Below, one piece after another: positions 17,466-26,975 of a stretch of 64,000 bases of DNA (position 1 is its first letter; each line of letters opens with the position of its first letter). The notes under the pieces were generated by a model. The model saw nothing but the letters and a program-made list of their open reading frames with translations. It ran no database searches and was not told the origin of the DNA. Location: the NCBI GenBank assembly GCA_958431225.1, contig OY288107.1, forward strand, positions 1,515,501 to 1,579,500. The letters run 5' to 3'. Made by a program: the position numbers and the translations under genes. The stretch is from an uncultured Alphaproteobacteria bacterium (GTDB lineage Bacteria; Pseudomonadota; Alphaproteobacteria; Puniceispirillales; UBA1172).

Positions 17466-18059
17466 ATGGCAAATGTGAAAAAACAAGCGAAAAATGCAAA
17501 AACTACCAAACCCGACTTGCATGAAGAAATCAGCAAGTTTAAAAAGGAATGGTATGCGCGCCCCTATGCAGATCGCATCAAAAAGCCTGCAATCATCTTT
17601 GCTATATCTTTGTCGCTAGCAATTATATTTTCCCCACTTCCCGAACTAGCAGCCATTCCGGGCATTGTTGCTTTCTTTTCAGGATTTTATACTATAGGAT
17701 TTGCTCTTGGGGGTCGTCCGCTACATCACTCGGAGTGGAAAGGAATCAGCGACAGCACGAGTATAGGTAGTGGCATCAGCGACAGTACGAGTATAGGTAG
17801 GAGCATTAGCGACGATGCGCATGACAGGCGCATGAGTCCAACATATTCGCATCTGCCCGGCAATATTCATCATAGTTCTTCAAGCGACTATCATACGAGT
17901 CCATCATATTCGCATCTGCCCGGCAATATTCATCATAGTTCTTCAACCGACCATCATAGTTCTTGGAACAGCCACCATAGTTCTTCAAGCGACTATCATA
18001 CGAGTCCATCATATTTGCATCTGCCCGGCAATATCTATCATAATTCTTGGAACAACTAG
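17466..18059 (+). CDS. Membrane protein with His/Ser-rich repetitive C-terminal tail
   Basis: A 197-residue protein. Residues 1-45 are Lys-rich, two hydrophobic helices follow (about 45-63 and 66-87), and the rest is a repetitive, hydrophilic tail. The tail has two 10-residue units (GISDSTSIG plus one), then three units built on SPxYxHLPGNIxH separated by HHSSS/DYHT blocks. The His-rich tail might bind metal or form a surface or cytoplasmic scaffold; I do not recognise the family. Near-identical DNA in the units indicates recent repeat growth. GGAG lies six bases before the ATG at 17466. The divergent gene at 17382 looks like its relative without the tail. Confidence 0.6.
   Translation: MANVKKQAKNAKTTKPDLHEEISKFKKEWYARPYADRIKKPAIIFAISLSLAIIFSPLPELAAIPGIVAFFSGFYTIGFALGGRPLHHSEWKGISDSTSIGSGISDSTSIGRSISDDAHDRRMSPTYSHLPGNIHHSSSSDYHTSPSYSHLPGNIHHSSSTDHHSSWNSHHSSSSDYHTSPSYLHLPGNIYHNSWNN
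17742..17801 (+). repeat. Two 30-bp direct repeats
   Basis: Two adjacent 30-bp units, each encoding GISDSTSIG plus one residue, differ at only a few positions; a partial third unit (SISDD) follows. They lie inside the gene at 17466. Confidence 0.8.
17835..18056 (+). repeat. Long direct repeats (63-bp unit) in the tail of the 17466 gene
   Basis: Unit starts (AGTCCA) are at 17835, 17898 and 18003. The first spacing is 63 bp and the second 105 bp, because a 42-bp block encoding an HHSS/NSHHSS variation is inserted. Units are almost identical in DNA, so slipped-strand or unequal exchange is likely and unit number may vary between strains. Confidence 0.85.
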
Positions 18060-18105
18060 CCGTCTGCTTCTAAATAACCCGCCCTTCTAAAGAAAGTATT
18101 TTTCT

Positions 18106-18939
18106 ATGTGTGATGCGCATGTGATTGATGCGGTGAAAGCGTCTATGTTGTCGGCGCCCCCCTCGCGACGTATGTCGCGGCGGCGGATGTTGGGATTGGG
18201 GCTGGCGGCGGCTAGTGCTGGGGGTGTGGCTATGATGCCCTCTGCCCGTGCTGATACGCCTAAACGTGTGGTGGATTTGACTTATCCTTTGCATGCGGAT
18301 TTTCCTACTTTTAGCGGCGAGGCGCAGTTTTCTATGGAGGCGCAAGCTACCCACGCTGGCGATGGTTATGCGGATTTTAACTTGATGATGGGCGAACATA
18401 CCGGCACGCATATTGATGCGCCTTTGCATTTTTCTGCGGATGGGCTGTCGGTGGATGCTTTAGAACCCCGACATCTCATCACGCCTTTGGTGGTTATTGA
18501 TATTCGTGCTAAGGCGGAACATAACCCTGATGCGCAACTAACCCCTGATGATATCCGCGCTTTTACCAAGCGTTTTGGCGATATTCCTTTATATGCTTCG
18601 GTGGTGATGCGGTCGGGGTGGCAGCGGTTTATGGGGACGGGGCGTTATCGTGGCTTTGACGGCACTAGCCAACATTATCCGGGCTTTCATGTTGAGGCGG
18701 TGGAGATGCTGATTGAGGATGGTAATGCGGCGTCTATTGGTGTGGATACTTTGTCGCTGGATTATGGGGCGACGACAGATTTTGCTACGCATCGGGCGTG
18801 GCTTCCTTCGGGGCGGTTTGGTATTGAAAATCTAGCCAATCTGGATGCTGTGCCTGAACATGGCGCGCAAATTTTCATCGGCGCACCCAAACACCAAGGG
18901 GGCAGTGGCGGTCCGGCGCGGATTTTGGCGGTGGTTTAA
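18106..18939 (+). CDS. Exported metal-dependent cyclase-family hydrolase
   Basis: A 277-residue member of the cyclase/kynurenine formamidase-like family. The N-terminus has a Tat-type signal (SRRRMLGLGLAAASAGG, with ADT at the likely cleavage), so the enzyme is probably exported folded with its metal. The family metal motif HTGTHIDAPLHF is intact around residues 105-116, followed by DYGATTDFATHR, which carries a further His. Relatives hydrolyse N-formyl or lactone substrates; the true substrate is unknown. It converges with the glutamine-synthetase-like gene with a 4-bp overlap. It may belong to the amine-catabolic neighbourhood, but no shared transcript is implied. Confidence 0.82.
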   Translation: MCDAHVIDAVKASMLSAPPSRRMSRRRMLGLGLAAASAGGVAMMPSARADTPKRVVDLTYPLHADFPTFSGEAQFSMEAQATHAGDGYADFNLMMGEHTGTHIDAPLHFSADGLSVDALEPRHLITPLVVIDIRAKAEHNPDAQLTPDDIRAFTKRFGDIPLYASVVMRSGWQRFMGTGRYRGFDGTSQHYPGFHVEAVEMLIEDGNAASIGVDTLSLDYGATTDFATHRAWLPSGRFGIENLANLDAVPEHGAQIFIGAPKHQGGSGGPARILAVV

Positions 18940-20321
18940 CGATACCATTGCCATTCTAAAGGCGTGATTTGTGCGGCGAATTGTCTGCGTTCGTATTCTT
19001 TGGTGGCGGTGAAGACGTGGGTGTATGCGTCCCCGAGCCATTTTTTGATAAAAGCACTTTCAGCGAAAATGCGATTCGCCTCTGCCCAATCTTGCGGTAG
19101 GTCTGCGCGGTTGGGGTTTTCGTAAGCGTTGCCTGTGGTTATTGGCGGTGGGTCAAGGCGGTTTTCAATGCCCTCTGCCATCGCGCCTAGAATCAGGGCG
19201 GTGGTTAGGTAGGGGTTGCAATCGGCACTGGCGGCGCGGTGTTCTATGCGGCGGGCTTTGGCAGGGCTGGCGGGGATGCGGAAATTGACGGTGCGGTTAT
19301 TGACCCCCCAACTTTTATCCACGGGGGCATAATGCCCGGGCAAGATGCGCCGCCACGCATTGGCGTTCGGGGCAAAAACCGCGAAAGAATCTTTTAGATA
19401 AGTCGCCAAACCGCCAACAGCATGGCGCAGAATCGGATTCGCCGTAGGGTCATCGCCGGATTTTTCTGCCATGAGATTATTGCCTTTTTTATCCCCCCTC
19501 GCATCCCATAAACTGACATGCAGATGAAAACCGCTTCCGGTATCATCGGCAAAAGGCTTGCCCATAAAGGTGGCATCCACGCCGCATCGCCGTGCCACCC
19601 GCCTTGTGTGATAGCGGAGGAGCGCCGCTTCATCCGCCGCGCGTAAGGCGTTGGCGTTGTGCAGAATGTTGATTTCATATTGCCCGCGTCCATATTCGCT
19701 AATGGCGGTGTCGGCGCGGATGTTGGCGCGGGTGCAGGCTTGGCGCATTTCATCGAGAATCGCGCCGAATTCATCAAAGGCTTCAATGCCGTAAATTTGA
19801 TTGGTGCTAGGGGGTGCGTCGGCGGTGGGGATGGGGGCGTATTGCCCTAAACCGTGCGCGTCTAGCTGGCGGTTGATGAGGTAAAATTCCAATTCAGGCG
19901 CGATGGTTGGATGAAGCCCCATCGCTTCAAGGCGCGCAATCACCGCCCCTAAAATACTGCGTGGGTCAAGGGGGTGCGGGTTGCCATCGGCATCAAACAT
20001 TTGAATGAGACACGCAAATTCATTCGCGCCCACGCCACCGCCTCCGCCCTCGCCCATATCATGCAAGCTATCCGCCACCATTTGAAACGGAAAATCAGCA
20101 TCCCCCGAATCCCAAACTAGCCCGGTTTCTGCCACCGATTCGCCGGTCGCATCAGTGCCAAAAACGCTGGCAGGGAGGAGAATGCCCTCGTGCATCAATT
20201 TTTCTAGGCTCTCTTTCGGCAGAATTTTCCCGCGCATAATACCATTGGAATCCGCAAACATAGCAGTGATGCGTTGCAGATGCGGAAATTTTTTGCTGAG
20301 AATCTTGTAATTTTGTGCCAT
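18936..20321 (-). CDS. Glutamine synthetase-family protein (gamma-glutamylpolyamine synthetase-like)
   Basis: A 461-residue ligase of the glutamine synthetase fold, similar in layout to PuuA, which joins glutamate to putrescine. It has the N-terminal FADSNGIMRGK segment, ISEYGRGQYEINILHN with metal ligands, GSGFHLHVSLWD with the catalytic His, and a late EHRAASADCNPYL segment. The longer open frame upstream is not family-like, so the ATG at 20321 was used. It is divergent from the class III aminotransferase at 20373 and near an agmatinase, which supports polyamine catabolism. Whether the acceptor is putrescine, agmatine or another amine cannot be decided here. Confidence 0.85.
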   Translation of the reverse strand: MAQNYKILSKKFPHLQRITAMFADSNGIMRGKILPKESLEKLMHEGILLPASVFGTDATGESVAETGLVWDSGDADFPFQMVADSLHDMGEGGGGGVGANEFACLIQMFDADGNPHPLDPRSILGAVIARLEAMGLHPTIAPELEFYLINRQLDAHGLGQYAPIPTADAPPSTNQIYGIEAFDEFGAILDEMRQACTRANIRADTAISEYGRGQYEINILHNANALRAADEAALLRYHTRRVARRCGVDATFMGKPFADDTGSGFHLHVSLWDARGDKKGNNLMAEKSGDDPTANPILRHAVGGLATYLKDSFAVFAPNANAWRRILPGHYAPVDKSWGVNNRTVNFRIPASPAKARRIEHRAASADCNPYLTTALILGAMAEGIENRLDPPPITTGNAYENPNRADLPQDWAEANRIFAESAFIKKWLGDAYTHVFTATKEYERRQFAAQITPLEWQWYR

Positions 20322-20372
20322 GATGTTCCATCCATTTTGTAACCAACAACACCTAGATAGCATAAGGCGGAA

Positions 20373-21743
20373 ATGATGGGAACTAACGATTTTGCACCAC
20401 TGGTAGCGATGGATATCGCCCACCACCTGCATCCTTTTACCGATTATGGGGAGGCGCGGCAAGATGGCACGCGCATCATTACGCATGCTGATGGGGTGTA
20501 TATCTATGACAGCGACGGCAATAAAATTCTGGACGGCATGGCGGGGCTGTGGTGCGTCAATGTCGGCTATAACCGCCATGAGTTGATTGATGCGGCGGTC
20601 GCACAATTAAAAAAACTGCCCTATTACAATACATTTTTCAAAACTAGCAATGAACCGGCGGCGTTGTTGTCAAAGCGCCTAGCCGAGATTGCGCCTGACG
20701 GCATGGAGCATGTGTTTTATGCCAATTCGGGGTCGGAGGCGACGGATACGATTGTGCGGATGGCACGGCATTTCTGGGCGCTTGAAGGCAAACCGCAAAA
20801 GCGCATCATCATCGGGCGCGATTATGGCTATCACGGCAGTACGATGGTCGGGGCGAGCATGGGGGGCATGGAGGGCATGCACGGACAAGCCTGTCGCCTG
20901 CCTGATTTCGCGCATATCAAACCGCCTTATGGGTTTTTATATCAGGGCAATATGGATGAGGACACCTTTGCCGAAACTGCGGCAAATTGGCTTGATGAGC
21001 GCATCCATGAGTTAGGTGCGGACAATGTGGCGGCGTTCATTGCCGAACCGGTGCAAGGGGCGGGCGGGGTGATTATCCCGCCACAAGGCTATTTTGACCG
21101 CATCCAAGAGATTTGTCGCCGTCATGATATTTTATTTATTGCCGATGAGGTCATCACCGGCTATGGCAGAACCGGGCAATGGTTTGCTAGCCAAACGCTC
21201 AATCTCGCCCCGGATTTGATGGCTACTGCCAAGGGGCTTACATCAGGCTATCAACCCATGTCGGCGGTGATGGTGGGGGCGCGGGTGGCTAGTCGCTTTA
21301 TTGATGATTGCGGTGAGTTTTATCACGGCTTCACCTATTCGGGGCATCCGGTGGCGGCGGCGGTGGCATTAGCGAATCTAGATTTGATTGAACGCGACGG
21401 GCTGATTGAAAAAGTGCGCGAAGATACCGCACCTTATCTCAAAACCGCGTTGGAAACATTGAGCGACCATCCCCTTGTTGGTGAGGTGCGGAGTTTTGGC
21501 TTGCTCGGGGCGGTGGAATTGGTGGATAGCCATGATTCTATCAAAACTTTCACCGAACAAGGGCAGGCGGGCATCATCGTGCGCGACCATGCATTAGCAG
21601 GGGGGTTGATGGTGCGGGCGGTGCGCGATGGCATGGTCATGTCGCCGCCTTTGACTTTTACGCGCGCCGATATTGATGCTATGGTGGCGTTGTTGGGCGC
21701 GGCACTAACGGCAGCCGCCGAAACCTTGAAACAGCAACCTTGA
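20373..21743 (+). CDS. Class III aminotransferase (putrescine/polyamine:pyruvate aminotransferase-like)
   Basis: A 456-residue PLP enzyme of the omega-aminotransferase class, close in layout to SpuC. It shows LDGMAGLWCVNVGYNR, NSGSEATDTIVRMAR, YHGSTMVGASMGG, FIAEPVQGAGGVIIPP, the cofactor Asp in ADEVITGYGRTG, and the PLP Lys in ATAKGLTSGYQPM. It moves an amino group from putrescine or a related omega-amine to a keto acid. Agmatinase follows 20 bp downstream and a gamma-glutamylpolyamine synthetase-like gene is divergent, so this is probably a putrescine-using step. AAGGCGG precedes the ATG. Confidence 0.9.
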   Translation: MMGTNDFAPLVAMDIAHHLHPFTDYGEARQDGTRIITHADGVYIYDSDGNKILDGMAGLWCVNVGYNRHELIDAAVAQLKKLPYYNTFFKTSNEPAALLSKRLAEIAPDGMEHVFYANSGSEATDTIVRMARHFWALEGKPQKRIIIGRDYGYHGSTMVGASMGGMEGMHGQACRLPDFAHIKPPYGFLYQGNMDEDTFAETAANWLDERIHELGADNVAAFIAEPVQGAGGVIIPPQGYFDRIQEICRRHDILFIADEVITGYGRTGQWFASQTLNLAPDLMATAKGLTSGYQPMSAVMVGARVASRFIDDCGEFYHGFTYSGHPVAAAVALANLDLIERDGLIEKVREDTAPYLKTALETLSDHPLVGEVRSFGLLGAVELVDSHDSIKTFTEQGQAGIIVRDHALAGGLMVRAVRDGMVMSPPLTFTRADIDAMVALLGAALTAAAETLKQQP

Positions 21744-21763
21744 AACAGCAATAGGATTTGACT

Positions 21764-22738
21764 ATGGATTACGTGAATTCTGACCAAGCGTTTTTGAAAA
21801 AAGACATCAAAGGCGCCAAACATGAAATGACTTACGCCGGCGCGCTGAGTTTTCTCCGCCGTAAATATAGCCGCGACCTCAAAGGCGTGGATATAGTGGT
21901 GAGTGGTATCCCCTTTGATAGTGCGGTGACCAATCGTCCCGGGGCGCGTTTTGGACCGCGGGCTATTCGCGGGGCTTCTACGGAATTGGCGAGCCTTGAT
22001 GCGTTTCCGTTCGGCTTTAATCCGTTTGATACGCTGGGGGTGGTGGATTATGGCGATTGCGCGCTTGATTCCCACGCCCCCGAAACCATCGCCGCCACCA
22101 TCACCGAACACGCGCGCGGGATTCTAGCCCATGACTGCAAGATGTTAAGTTTTGGCGGCGACCATTTTGTGTCTTTGCCATTACTGCGTGCGCATGCCGA
22201 AAAACACGGAAGCCTAGCATTGGTGCAGTTTGATGCCCATTCCGACACTTGGGCAGACGAGGGGCGGACGCCGTTCAGTCATGGCGTTATGTTCCTGCAA
22301 GCGGTCAAGGAAGGCATCATTGACACATCAAAATCTATCCAAGTGGGGTTGCGCTCGTGGAATGATTCGGCGCATGGATTTGAAATTTTGACAAGCCCTT
22401 GGGTGCATCGCCACGGCACCGCCGCGGTTTTGGAGGCGATTTATGAACGGGTGGGGGATGCTAAAGCCTATATCACTTTTGATATTGATTGCCTTGACCC
22501 CGCCTTTGCCCCGGGCACAGGGACGCCGGTATCTGGCGGTTTGGCGAGCTGGCAGGCGTTGGAATTGATTCGCGGGCTGACGCCGCTGAATATGGTGGGG
22601 ATGGATTTGGTTGAGGTCGCCCCCGCCTATGACCACGCGGAGACCACCGCCATCGCCGCCGCGACTATCGCCCATGATTGGCTCTGTGTTATGGCGGAAA
22701 AGGCCGGGGCAAAACGTCAAGTGGTGGGGCGGATTTGA
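21764..22738 (+). CDS. speB: Agmatinase (ureohydrolase paralog 2)
   Basis: A 324-residue agmatinase-type ureohydrolase. Metal ligands are in GGDHF, DAHSD and FDIDCLDP, followed by the agmatinase hallmark AFAPGTGTPVSGG. NRPGARFGPRAIR and GVVDYGDC are also typical of SpeB. It hydrolyses agmatine to putrescine and urea, feeding the aminotransferase encoded just upstream. The ATG at 21764 follows TAGGA. Among the three ureohydrolases of the window it is the best match to true agmatinase. Confidence 0.9.
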   Translation: MDYVNSDQAFLKKDIKGAKHEMTYAGALSFLRRKYSRDLKGVDIVVSGIPFDSAVTNRPGARFGPRAIRGASTELASLDAFPFGFNPFDTLGVVDYGDCALDSHAPETIAATITEHARGILAHDCKMLSFGGDHFVSLPLLRAHAEKHGSLALVQFDAHSDTWADEGRTPFSHGVMFLQAVKEGIIDTSKSIQVGLRSWNDSAHGFEILTSPWVHRHGTAAVLEAIYERVGDAKAYITFDIDCLDPAFAPGTGTPVSGGLASWQALELIRGLTPLNMVGMDLVEVAPAYDHAETTAIAAATIAHDWLCVMAEKAGAKRQVVGRI

Positions 22739-22742
22739 GCGT

Positions 22743-23996
22743 ATGCAACAGCACAAAATCGTTGTCGTTGGTGCGGGAATTGTCGGGGTGGCGGCGGCGT
22801 TGCACCTCATCCGTGCGGGGCATCAGGTGGTGTTGCTAGACCGCAAGGATGGCAGCGCGGCGAGCCTTGGCAATGGCGGGATTCTAGCGGCATCGGCGGT
22901 GATTCCGCTGCCGGTGCCGGGGCTGATTAGGCAAAGCCCGAAACTGCTTTTTGATAAAACCGCGCCGTTATTTTTGCGCTGGCGTTATCTGCCGCGGATG
23001 ATGCCGTGGCTGGTGCGTTATTTGCGCCATGCGAATTGGGCTAGTGTCGTGCGCACCGCTACCGCCCTCACCCCGCTTCTGCACGATTCTTTGGGCGCGC
23101 ATCAAGACCTCGCCGCCGATAGCGACGCGGCGAAATGGATAAAACCTTGCACCTATAATTATATGTTTGCATCGCGCAAAGATTATGAAAAAGAGGCAAA
23201 ATTTTGGGATTTGCGGCGGCGGTTGGGCTTTACATGGGATGAATTTACTGGGGATGAATTTCACGGCGCGGAAGTGGCGCGTTTAGCCCCTTTGTTGGTC
23301 GGGCATGAATTCGCTATCGGTCTGCACGGACATGGCTTCATCACTAGCCCCGCCGATTACCTCGCCGATTTAATCAAAGCCTATCAAGCCAAGGGCGGAC
23401 AAGTGCAAAAAGGCGAAGTAGATGCCATCAGCCACAGCAATGGTGCGGTGGATGGGGTGCGCGTGGGCGGGGCGCATATCCCTGCCGCGCGTGTCATCAT
23501 TGCCACCGGGGCTTGGTCGGGGAAATTGGCGCGCCAATGCGGGGTCAAAGTGCCGCTAGAATCCGAACGCGGTTATCATATTGAATTGTGGAATCCTAAT
23601 CAAATGCCCCATGAGCCTTTAATGATTGCGGCGGGGAAATTTGTTGTCACGCCGATGCAGGGGCGTATTCGTTTGGCGGGGGTGGTGGAATTTGGCGGGC
23701 TTGATGCGCCGCCCTCATCTGCGCCCTTTAATATGTTGATGGGGTATGTGCGCCGCTATATGCCGTCGTTGAAATGGGAGGAGGAAACGCGCTGGATGGG
23801 GCATCGTCCGGCGCTCACCGATTCGCTACCGATTATTAGTGATGTGCCTAATCTACGCGGGGTCTATATGGGATTCGGGCATCAGCATATTGGCTTGACC
23901 GCAGGCGCAAAAACCGGGCAGTTGCTGGCGATGCTGGCTACGGATAAGGTGCCTAATCTGGATATGTCGCCTTATGATATACGCCGTTTCCAATAA
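22743..23996 (+). CDS. FAD-dependent amino-acid/amine oxidoreductase (DadA/DAO family)
   Basis: A 417-residue D-amino-acid dehydrogenase-like flavoprotein. The N-terminal dinucleotide motif GAGIVGVAAALHLIRAGHQV is intact; a conserved SLGNGG and the C-terminal GFGHQHIGLTAGAKTG complete the FAD fold. Members oxidise D-amino acids, N-methyl amino acids or gamma-glutamylputrescine (PuuB type). It starts four bases after speB and precedes a TRAP transporter, so a shared role in amine or amino-acid catabolism is likely. The start is the ATG at 22743; the open frame extends upstream inside speB but without support. Confidence 0.87.
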   Translation: MQQHKIVVVGAGIVGVAAALHLIRAGHQVVLLDRKDGSAASLGNGGILAASAVIPLPVPGLIRQSPKLLFDKTAPLFLRWRYLPRMMPWLVRYLRHANWASVVRTATALTPLLHDSLGAHQDLAADSDAAKWIKPCTYNYMFASRKDYEKEAKFWDLRRRLGFTWDEFTGDEFHGAEVARLAPLLVGHEFAIGLHGHGFITSPADYLADLIKAYQAKGGQVQKGEVDAISHSNGAVDGVRVGGAHIPAARVIIATGAWSGKLARQCGVKVPLESERGYHIELWNPNQMPHEPLMIAAGKFVVTPMQGRIRLAGVVEFGGLDAPPSSAPFNMLMGYVRRYMPSLKWEEETRWMGHRPALTDSLPIISDVPNLRGVYMGFGHQHIGLTAGAKTGQLLAMLATDKVPNLDMSPYDIRRFQ

Positions 23997-24061
23997 TAAA
24001 AATGCTTGCCTTGATGCAAAACTGGGGGCAAGGTGGGATAGGTAATTTTATGGAGGAAATT

Positions 24062-25054
24062 ATGCGATTACAAAAAATTCTAGTATCAATATTGGCATTG
24101 GGTCTCATGGCAGGGGCATCAGGAGTGTCGGGGGCGGCAAAGGCGGAACGATGGGATATGCCTCTGGCGTATAGCGGGTCTAACTTTCATTCGGTGACGG
24201 CGGCGGAATTTGGCAAATGCGTTACCACTGGCACCGGCGGCGACATTGAAATCATAACGCACCCATCGGGTTCGCTCATTAAGGGCGCGGATATTAAACG
24301 TGCGGTGCAAACGGGACAGGTGCCTATCGGCGAGCGCCTATTATCAGGGCATCAAAATGAGAACGCGATTTTTGGTTTTGATTCGGTGCCATTCCTAGCC
24401 ACGTCTTTTGATGATTCGGATAGGCTGTGGGCGGCGGCGAAACCGAGTATTGAAAAAACGCTGGCGGCGCAAAATCTGACGTTGCTTTATGCAGTGCCGT
24501 GGCCGCCGCAGGGGCTTTATTTTAAACGCGAGATCAACAGCATTAGCGATATGGCGGGGGTGAAATTCCGTTCCTACAATAACACCACCACCCGCCTAGC
24601 CGAACTGACCGGGATGTTGCCGGTGGTCATTGAGGCGGCGGAAATCTCACAAGCCTTTGCCACCGGGGTGGTGGAATCGATGATCTCATCGGGGGCGACC
24701 GGCTATGACCGCAAAATTTGGGAATCGCTCACGCATTTCTATGAGGTGGATTCGTGGTTGCCCCGCAATTATATCATGGTCAATAGCGGCGTCTGGAACA
24801 GCACCAGCCAAGCCCATCAGAACGTCATCCGTGCCTGTGCCGAATTGGCGGAATATGCTGGCACGTGGCGGTCTAAGGAATATACGGGCTTCACCTTGGC
24901 AGGATTGCGGGCTGGGGGGATGCAGGTGCAAGCGGCGGGGGCGCGGCTCAAAGGCGAGTTGCAGGATGTCGGTGCAACCATGACCCAAGATTGGCTGAAT
25001 GCAACCGGGGCAGAAGGGCAAGCGATTGTTGATGCCTTCAAGGCCACACAATAG
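24062..25054 (+). CDS. TRAP transporter substrate-binding protein (DctP type)
   Basis: A 330-residue periplasmic TRAP receptor. Residues 1-28 are a signal peptide ending near AAKAE. The mature protein shows DctP family traits: GADIKRAVQTGQVPIGE, a conserved Arg segment VKFRSYNNTT which normally contacts a carboxylate, and EISQAFATGVVESMISSG. It supplies ligand to the DctQ and DctM subunits encoded next. GGAGG lies five bases before the ATG at 24062. The position behind polyamine genes suggests an amine or amino-acid ligand, though TRAP systems mostly carry carboxylates. Confidence 0.9.
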   Translation: MRLQKILVSILALGLMAGASGVSGAAKAERWDMPLAYSGSNFHSVTAAEFGKCVTTGTGGDIEIITHPSGSLIKGADIKRAVQTGQVPIGERLLSGHQNENAIFGFDSVPFLATSFDDSDRLWAAAKPSIEKTLAAQNLTLLYAVPWPPQGLYFKREINSISDMAGVKFRSYNNTTTRLAELTGMLPVVIEAAEISQAFATGVVESMISSGATGYDRKIWESLTHFYEVDSWLPRNYIMVNSGVWNSTSQAHQNVIRACAELAEYAGTWRSKEYTGFTLAGLRAGGMQVQAAGARLKGELQDVGATMTQDWLNATGAEGQAIVDAFKATQ

Positions 25055-25074
25055 CCAAGACGATTGAGGCAGAG

Positions 25075-25656
25075 TTGCTTTTCGCACTATTCAGCAATGG
25101 GTTTTTTGTTTTTTGTGTGGGGCTAGGCGGGCTGACAGCACTAGCCGTGCGCGTCTTGCATCCGCATCGGGTTAGGCGGGTCTATGATTTGCTCTATCTG
25201 GCATCGGGGGTGGTGGCGGCGGTGTTTCTGATTGCGATTCTAATTTTGATTGTTGTGCAGATGGTGGCGCGCTGGACCGGGGAGATTTTCCCGGGCGCGC
25301 CCGAATATGCGGGCTATTGCATGGCGGCGGCGAGTTTTCTGGCTTTCGCCAATGCGCTCAATAAAGGCGCGCATATTCGGGTTTCTATTCTGCTCAATGC
25401 GGTGTCGGGGCGGGTGCGTTGGTTTTTGAATTTATGGTGCTATGGCATCGGGGCGTTGGTGGGTTGGTATGTGGCGTATTACGCGTGGCAATTTACGTAT
25501 TGGTCGTGGAAATTCAACGATATCTCGCAAGGGCAGGATGCGACTCTATTATGGATTCCGCAATCCGCCATGCTGGTGGGGTCAGTGATTTTAGCCATCG
25601 CGCTAACCGACCATTTCCTGCATTTATTGTTTAAGCACGAAGTGCGTGGTGCGTAA
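25075..25656 (+). CDS. TRAP transporter small permease (DctQ type)
   Basis: A 193-residue protein with four hydrophobic helices, the normal layout of DctQ subunits. Typical features are the Trp-rich amphipathic segments (YYAWQFTYWSWKF) and ANALNKGAHIRVSILL. The TTG at 25075 is the likely start: GAGG lies five bases upstream and no ATG occurs before the second helix. It lies 21 bp after the binding-protein gene and 6 bp before dctM. Confidence 0.85.
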   Translation: MLFALFSNGFFVFCVGLGGLTALAVRVLHPHRVRRVYDLLYLASGVVAAVFLIAILILIVVQMVARWTGEIFPGAPEYAGYCMAAASFLAFANALNKGAHIRVSILLNAVSGRVRWFLNLWCYGIGALVGWYVAYYAWQFTYWSWKFNDISQGQDATLLWIPQSAMLVGSVILAIALTDHFLHLLFKHEVRGA

Positions 25657-25661
25657 TTATC

Positions 25662-26975
25662 ATGGAAAATCTAGCCGTCATTATTCTGTTTTTATTCGTG
25701 CTATTCACGTTATTGGGAACAGGCGTGTGGGTTGGCTTGTCGTTGGTCGGCGTGGCGTGGGTGGGGATGGAATTATTTACCACGCGCCCGGTGGGTGATG
25801 TGATGCTGACAGCAATTTGGTCGGCGTCGTCCTCATGGACTCTGACGGCATTACCGCTATTTATTTGGATGGGCGAGATCCTATATCGCACGCGCCTATC
25901 CGAAGATATGTTTCGCGGGCTAGCCCCATGGATGACACGCTTTCCCGGCGGTTTGGTGCATACAAATATAGTCGGTTGCACGGTGTTCGCGGCGGTATCA
26001 GGCTCATCGGCGGCGACGCTAACCACGGTGGGGAAAATGTCCATCCCCGAATTGCGGCGGCGCAATTATCCCGAAAATATGGTCATCGGCACGCTGGCAG
26101 GGGCGGCGACGTTGGGTTTGATGATTCCGCCATCTTTGACGCTGATTGTCTATGGGGTGACGATCAATGAATCGATCAAAAAACTCTTTTTTGCTGGGGT
26201 GTTTCCGGGGTTAGTTTTGGCGTTGATGTTTATGGCGTATGTAGCGATTTATGCGAAATGTGCGAAAAATTGGCAACCAATTTTGGATGCGCGGGTGGGT
26301 TTTTGGCATAAGGTAAAAAATTCGCGCTTTTTAATTCCGGTGGTGTGTTTGATTCTGCTAGTGATTGGCTCAATGTTTTTCGGCTTTGCCACAGCAACCG
26401 AAGCGGCGGCGTTCGGGGTGATAGGCGCGCTAACCCTAGCCGCCACCCAAGGCACATTAAACTGGCAAAGTTTCAGCCAAAGTCTCATGGGGGCAACAAG
26501 CACCTCGGCAATGATTGCGCTGATTTTGGCAGGCGCGGCGTTTTTGTCGCTATCCATGGGCTTCACCGGACTGCCGAGGGGGTTAGCGAATCTGATAGCC
26601 GAATGGCAGTTGAGCCGTTTTGAGTTGTTAATGGTGTTGCTAATTTTTTACATTATTTTGGGGATGTTTTTGGATGGAATCTCATCGGTAGTATTAACCA
26701 TGGCGGTGGTAGAACCCATGATTAGAGATGCCGGCATTGACCTAATCTGGTTCGGCATTTTCATCGTAGTGGTAGTAGAAATGGCACAAATCACCCCACC
26801 AATAGGCTTCAACCTATTCGTATTGCAAGGCATGACCGGACACGAAATGGGCTTCATAGCCCGCGCCGCCCTGCCCATGTTTTTCATCATGGTGCTAATG
26901 ATATTCGTGCTAATAGCCGTCCCCGAACTAGCCACATGGCTACCCGAAAACATACGCCAAACTGCGGGGGGCTAA
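25662..26975 (+). CDS. TRAP transporter large permease (DctM type)
   Basis: A 437-residue integral membrane protein with about 12 hydrophobic helices. DctM marks are FIWMGEIL, SGSSAATLTTVGKMSIPEL, MIPPSLTLIVYG and QITPPIGFNLFVLQG. It is the sodium-coupled transport subunit of the system begun at 24062. The last four bases overlap the convergent carbonic anhydrase gene. Codon usage in the last third favours CTA and ATA, visible also in other genes here, so it is not a transfer signal. Confidence 0.92.
   Translation: MENLAVIILFLFVLFTLLGTGVWVGLSLVGVAWVGMELFTTRPVGDVMLTAIWSASSSWTLTALPLFIWMGEILYRTRLSEDMFRGLAPWMTRFPGGLVHTNIVGCTVFAAVSGSSAATLTTVGKMSIPELRRRNYPENMVIGTLAGAATLGLMIPPSLTLIVYGVTINESIKKLFFAGVFPGLVLALMFMAYVAIYAKCAKNWQPILDARVGFWHKVKNSRFLIPVVCLILLVIGSMFFGFATATEAAAFGVIGALTLAATQGTLNWQSFSQSLMGATSTSAMIALILAGAAFLSLSMGFTGLPRGLANLIAEWQLSRFELLMVLLIFYIILGMFLDGISSVVLTMAVVEPMIRDAGIDLIWFGIFIVVVVEMAQITPPIGFNLFVLQGMTGHEMGFIARAALPMFFIMVLMIFVLIAVPELATWLPENIRQTAGG

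Noticed and set aside
18936..20606. A longer version of the glutamine-synthetase-like protein beginning at 20606
   Set aside because: The extra N-terminal residues are not family-like and would overlap the divergent aminotransferase; the ATG at 20321 fits.
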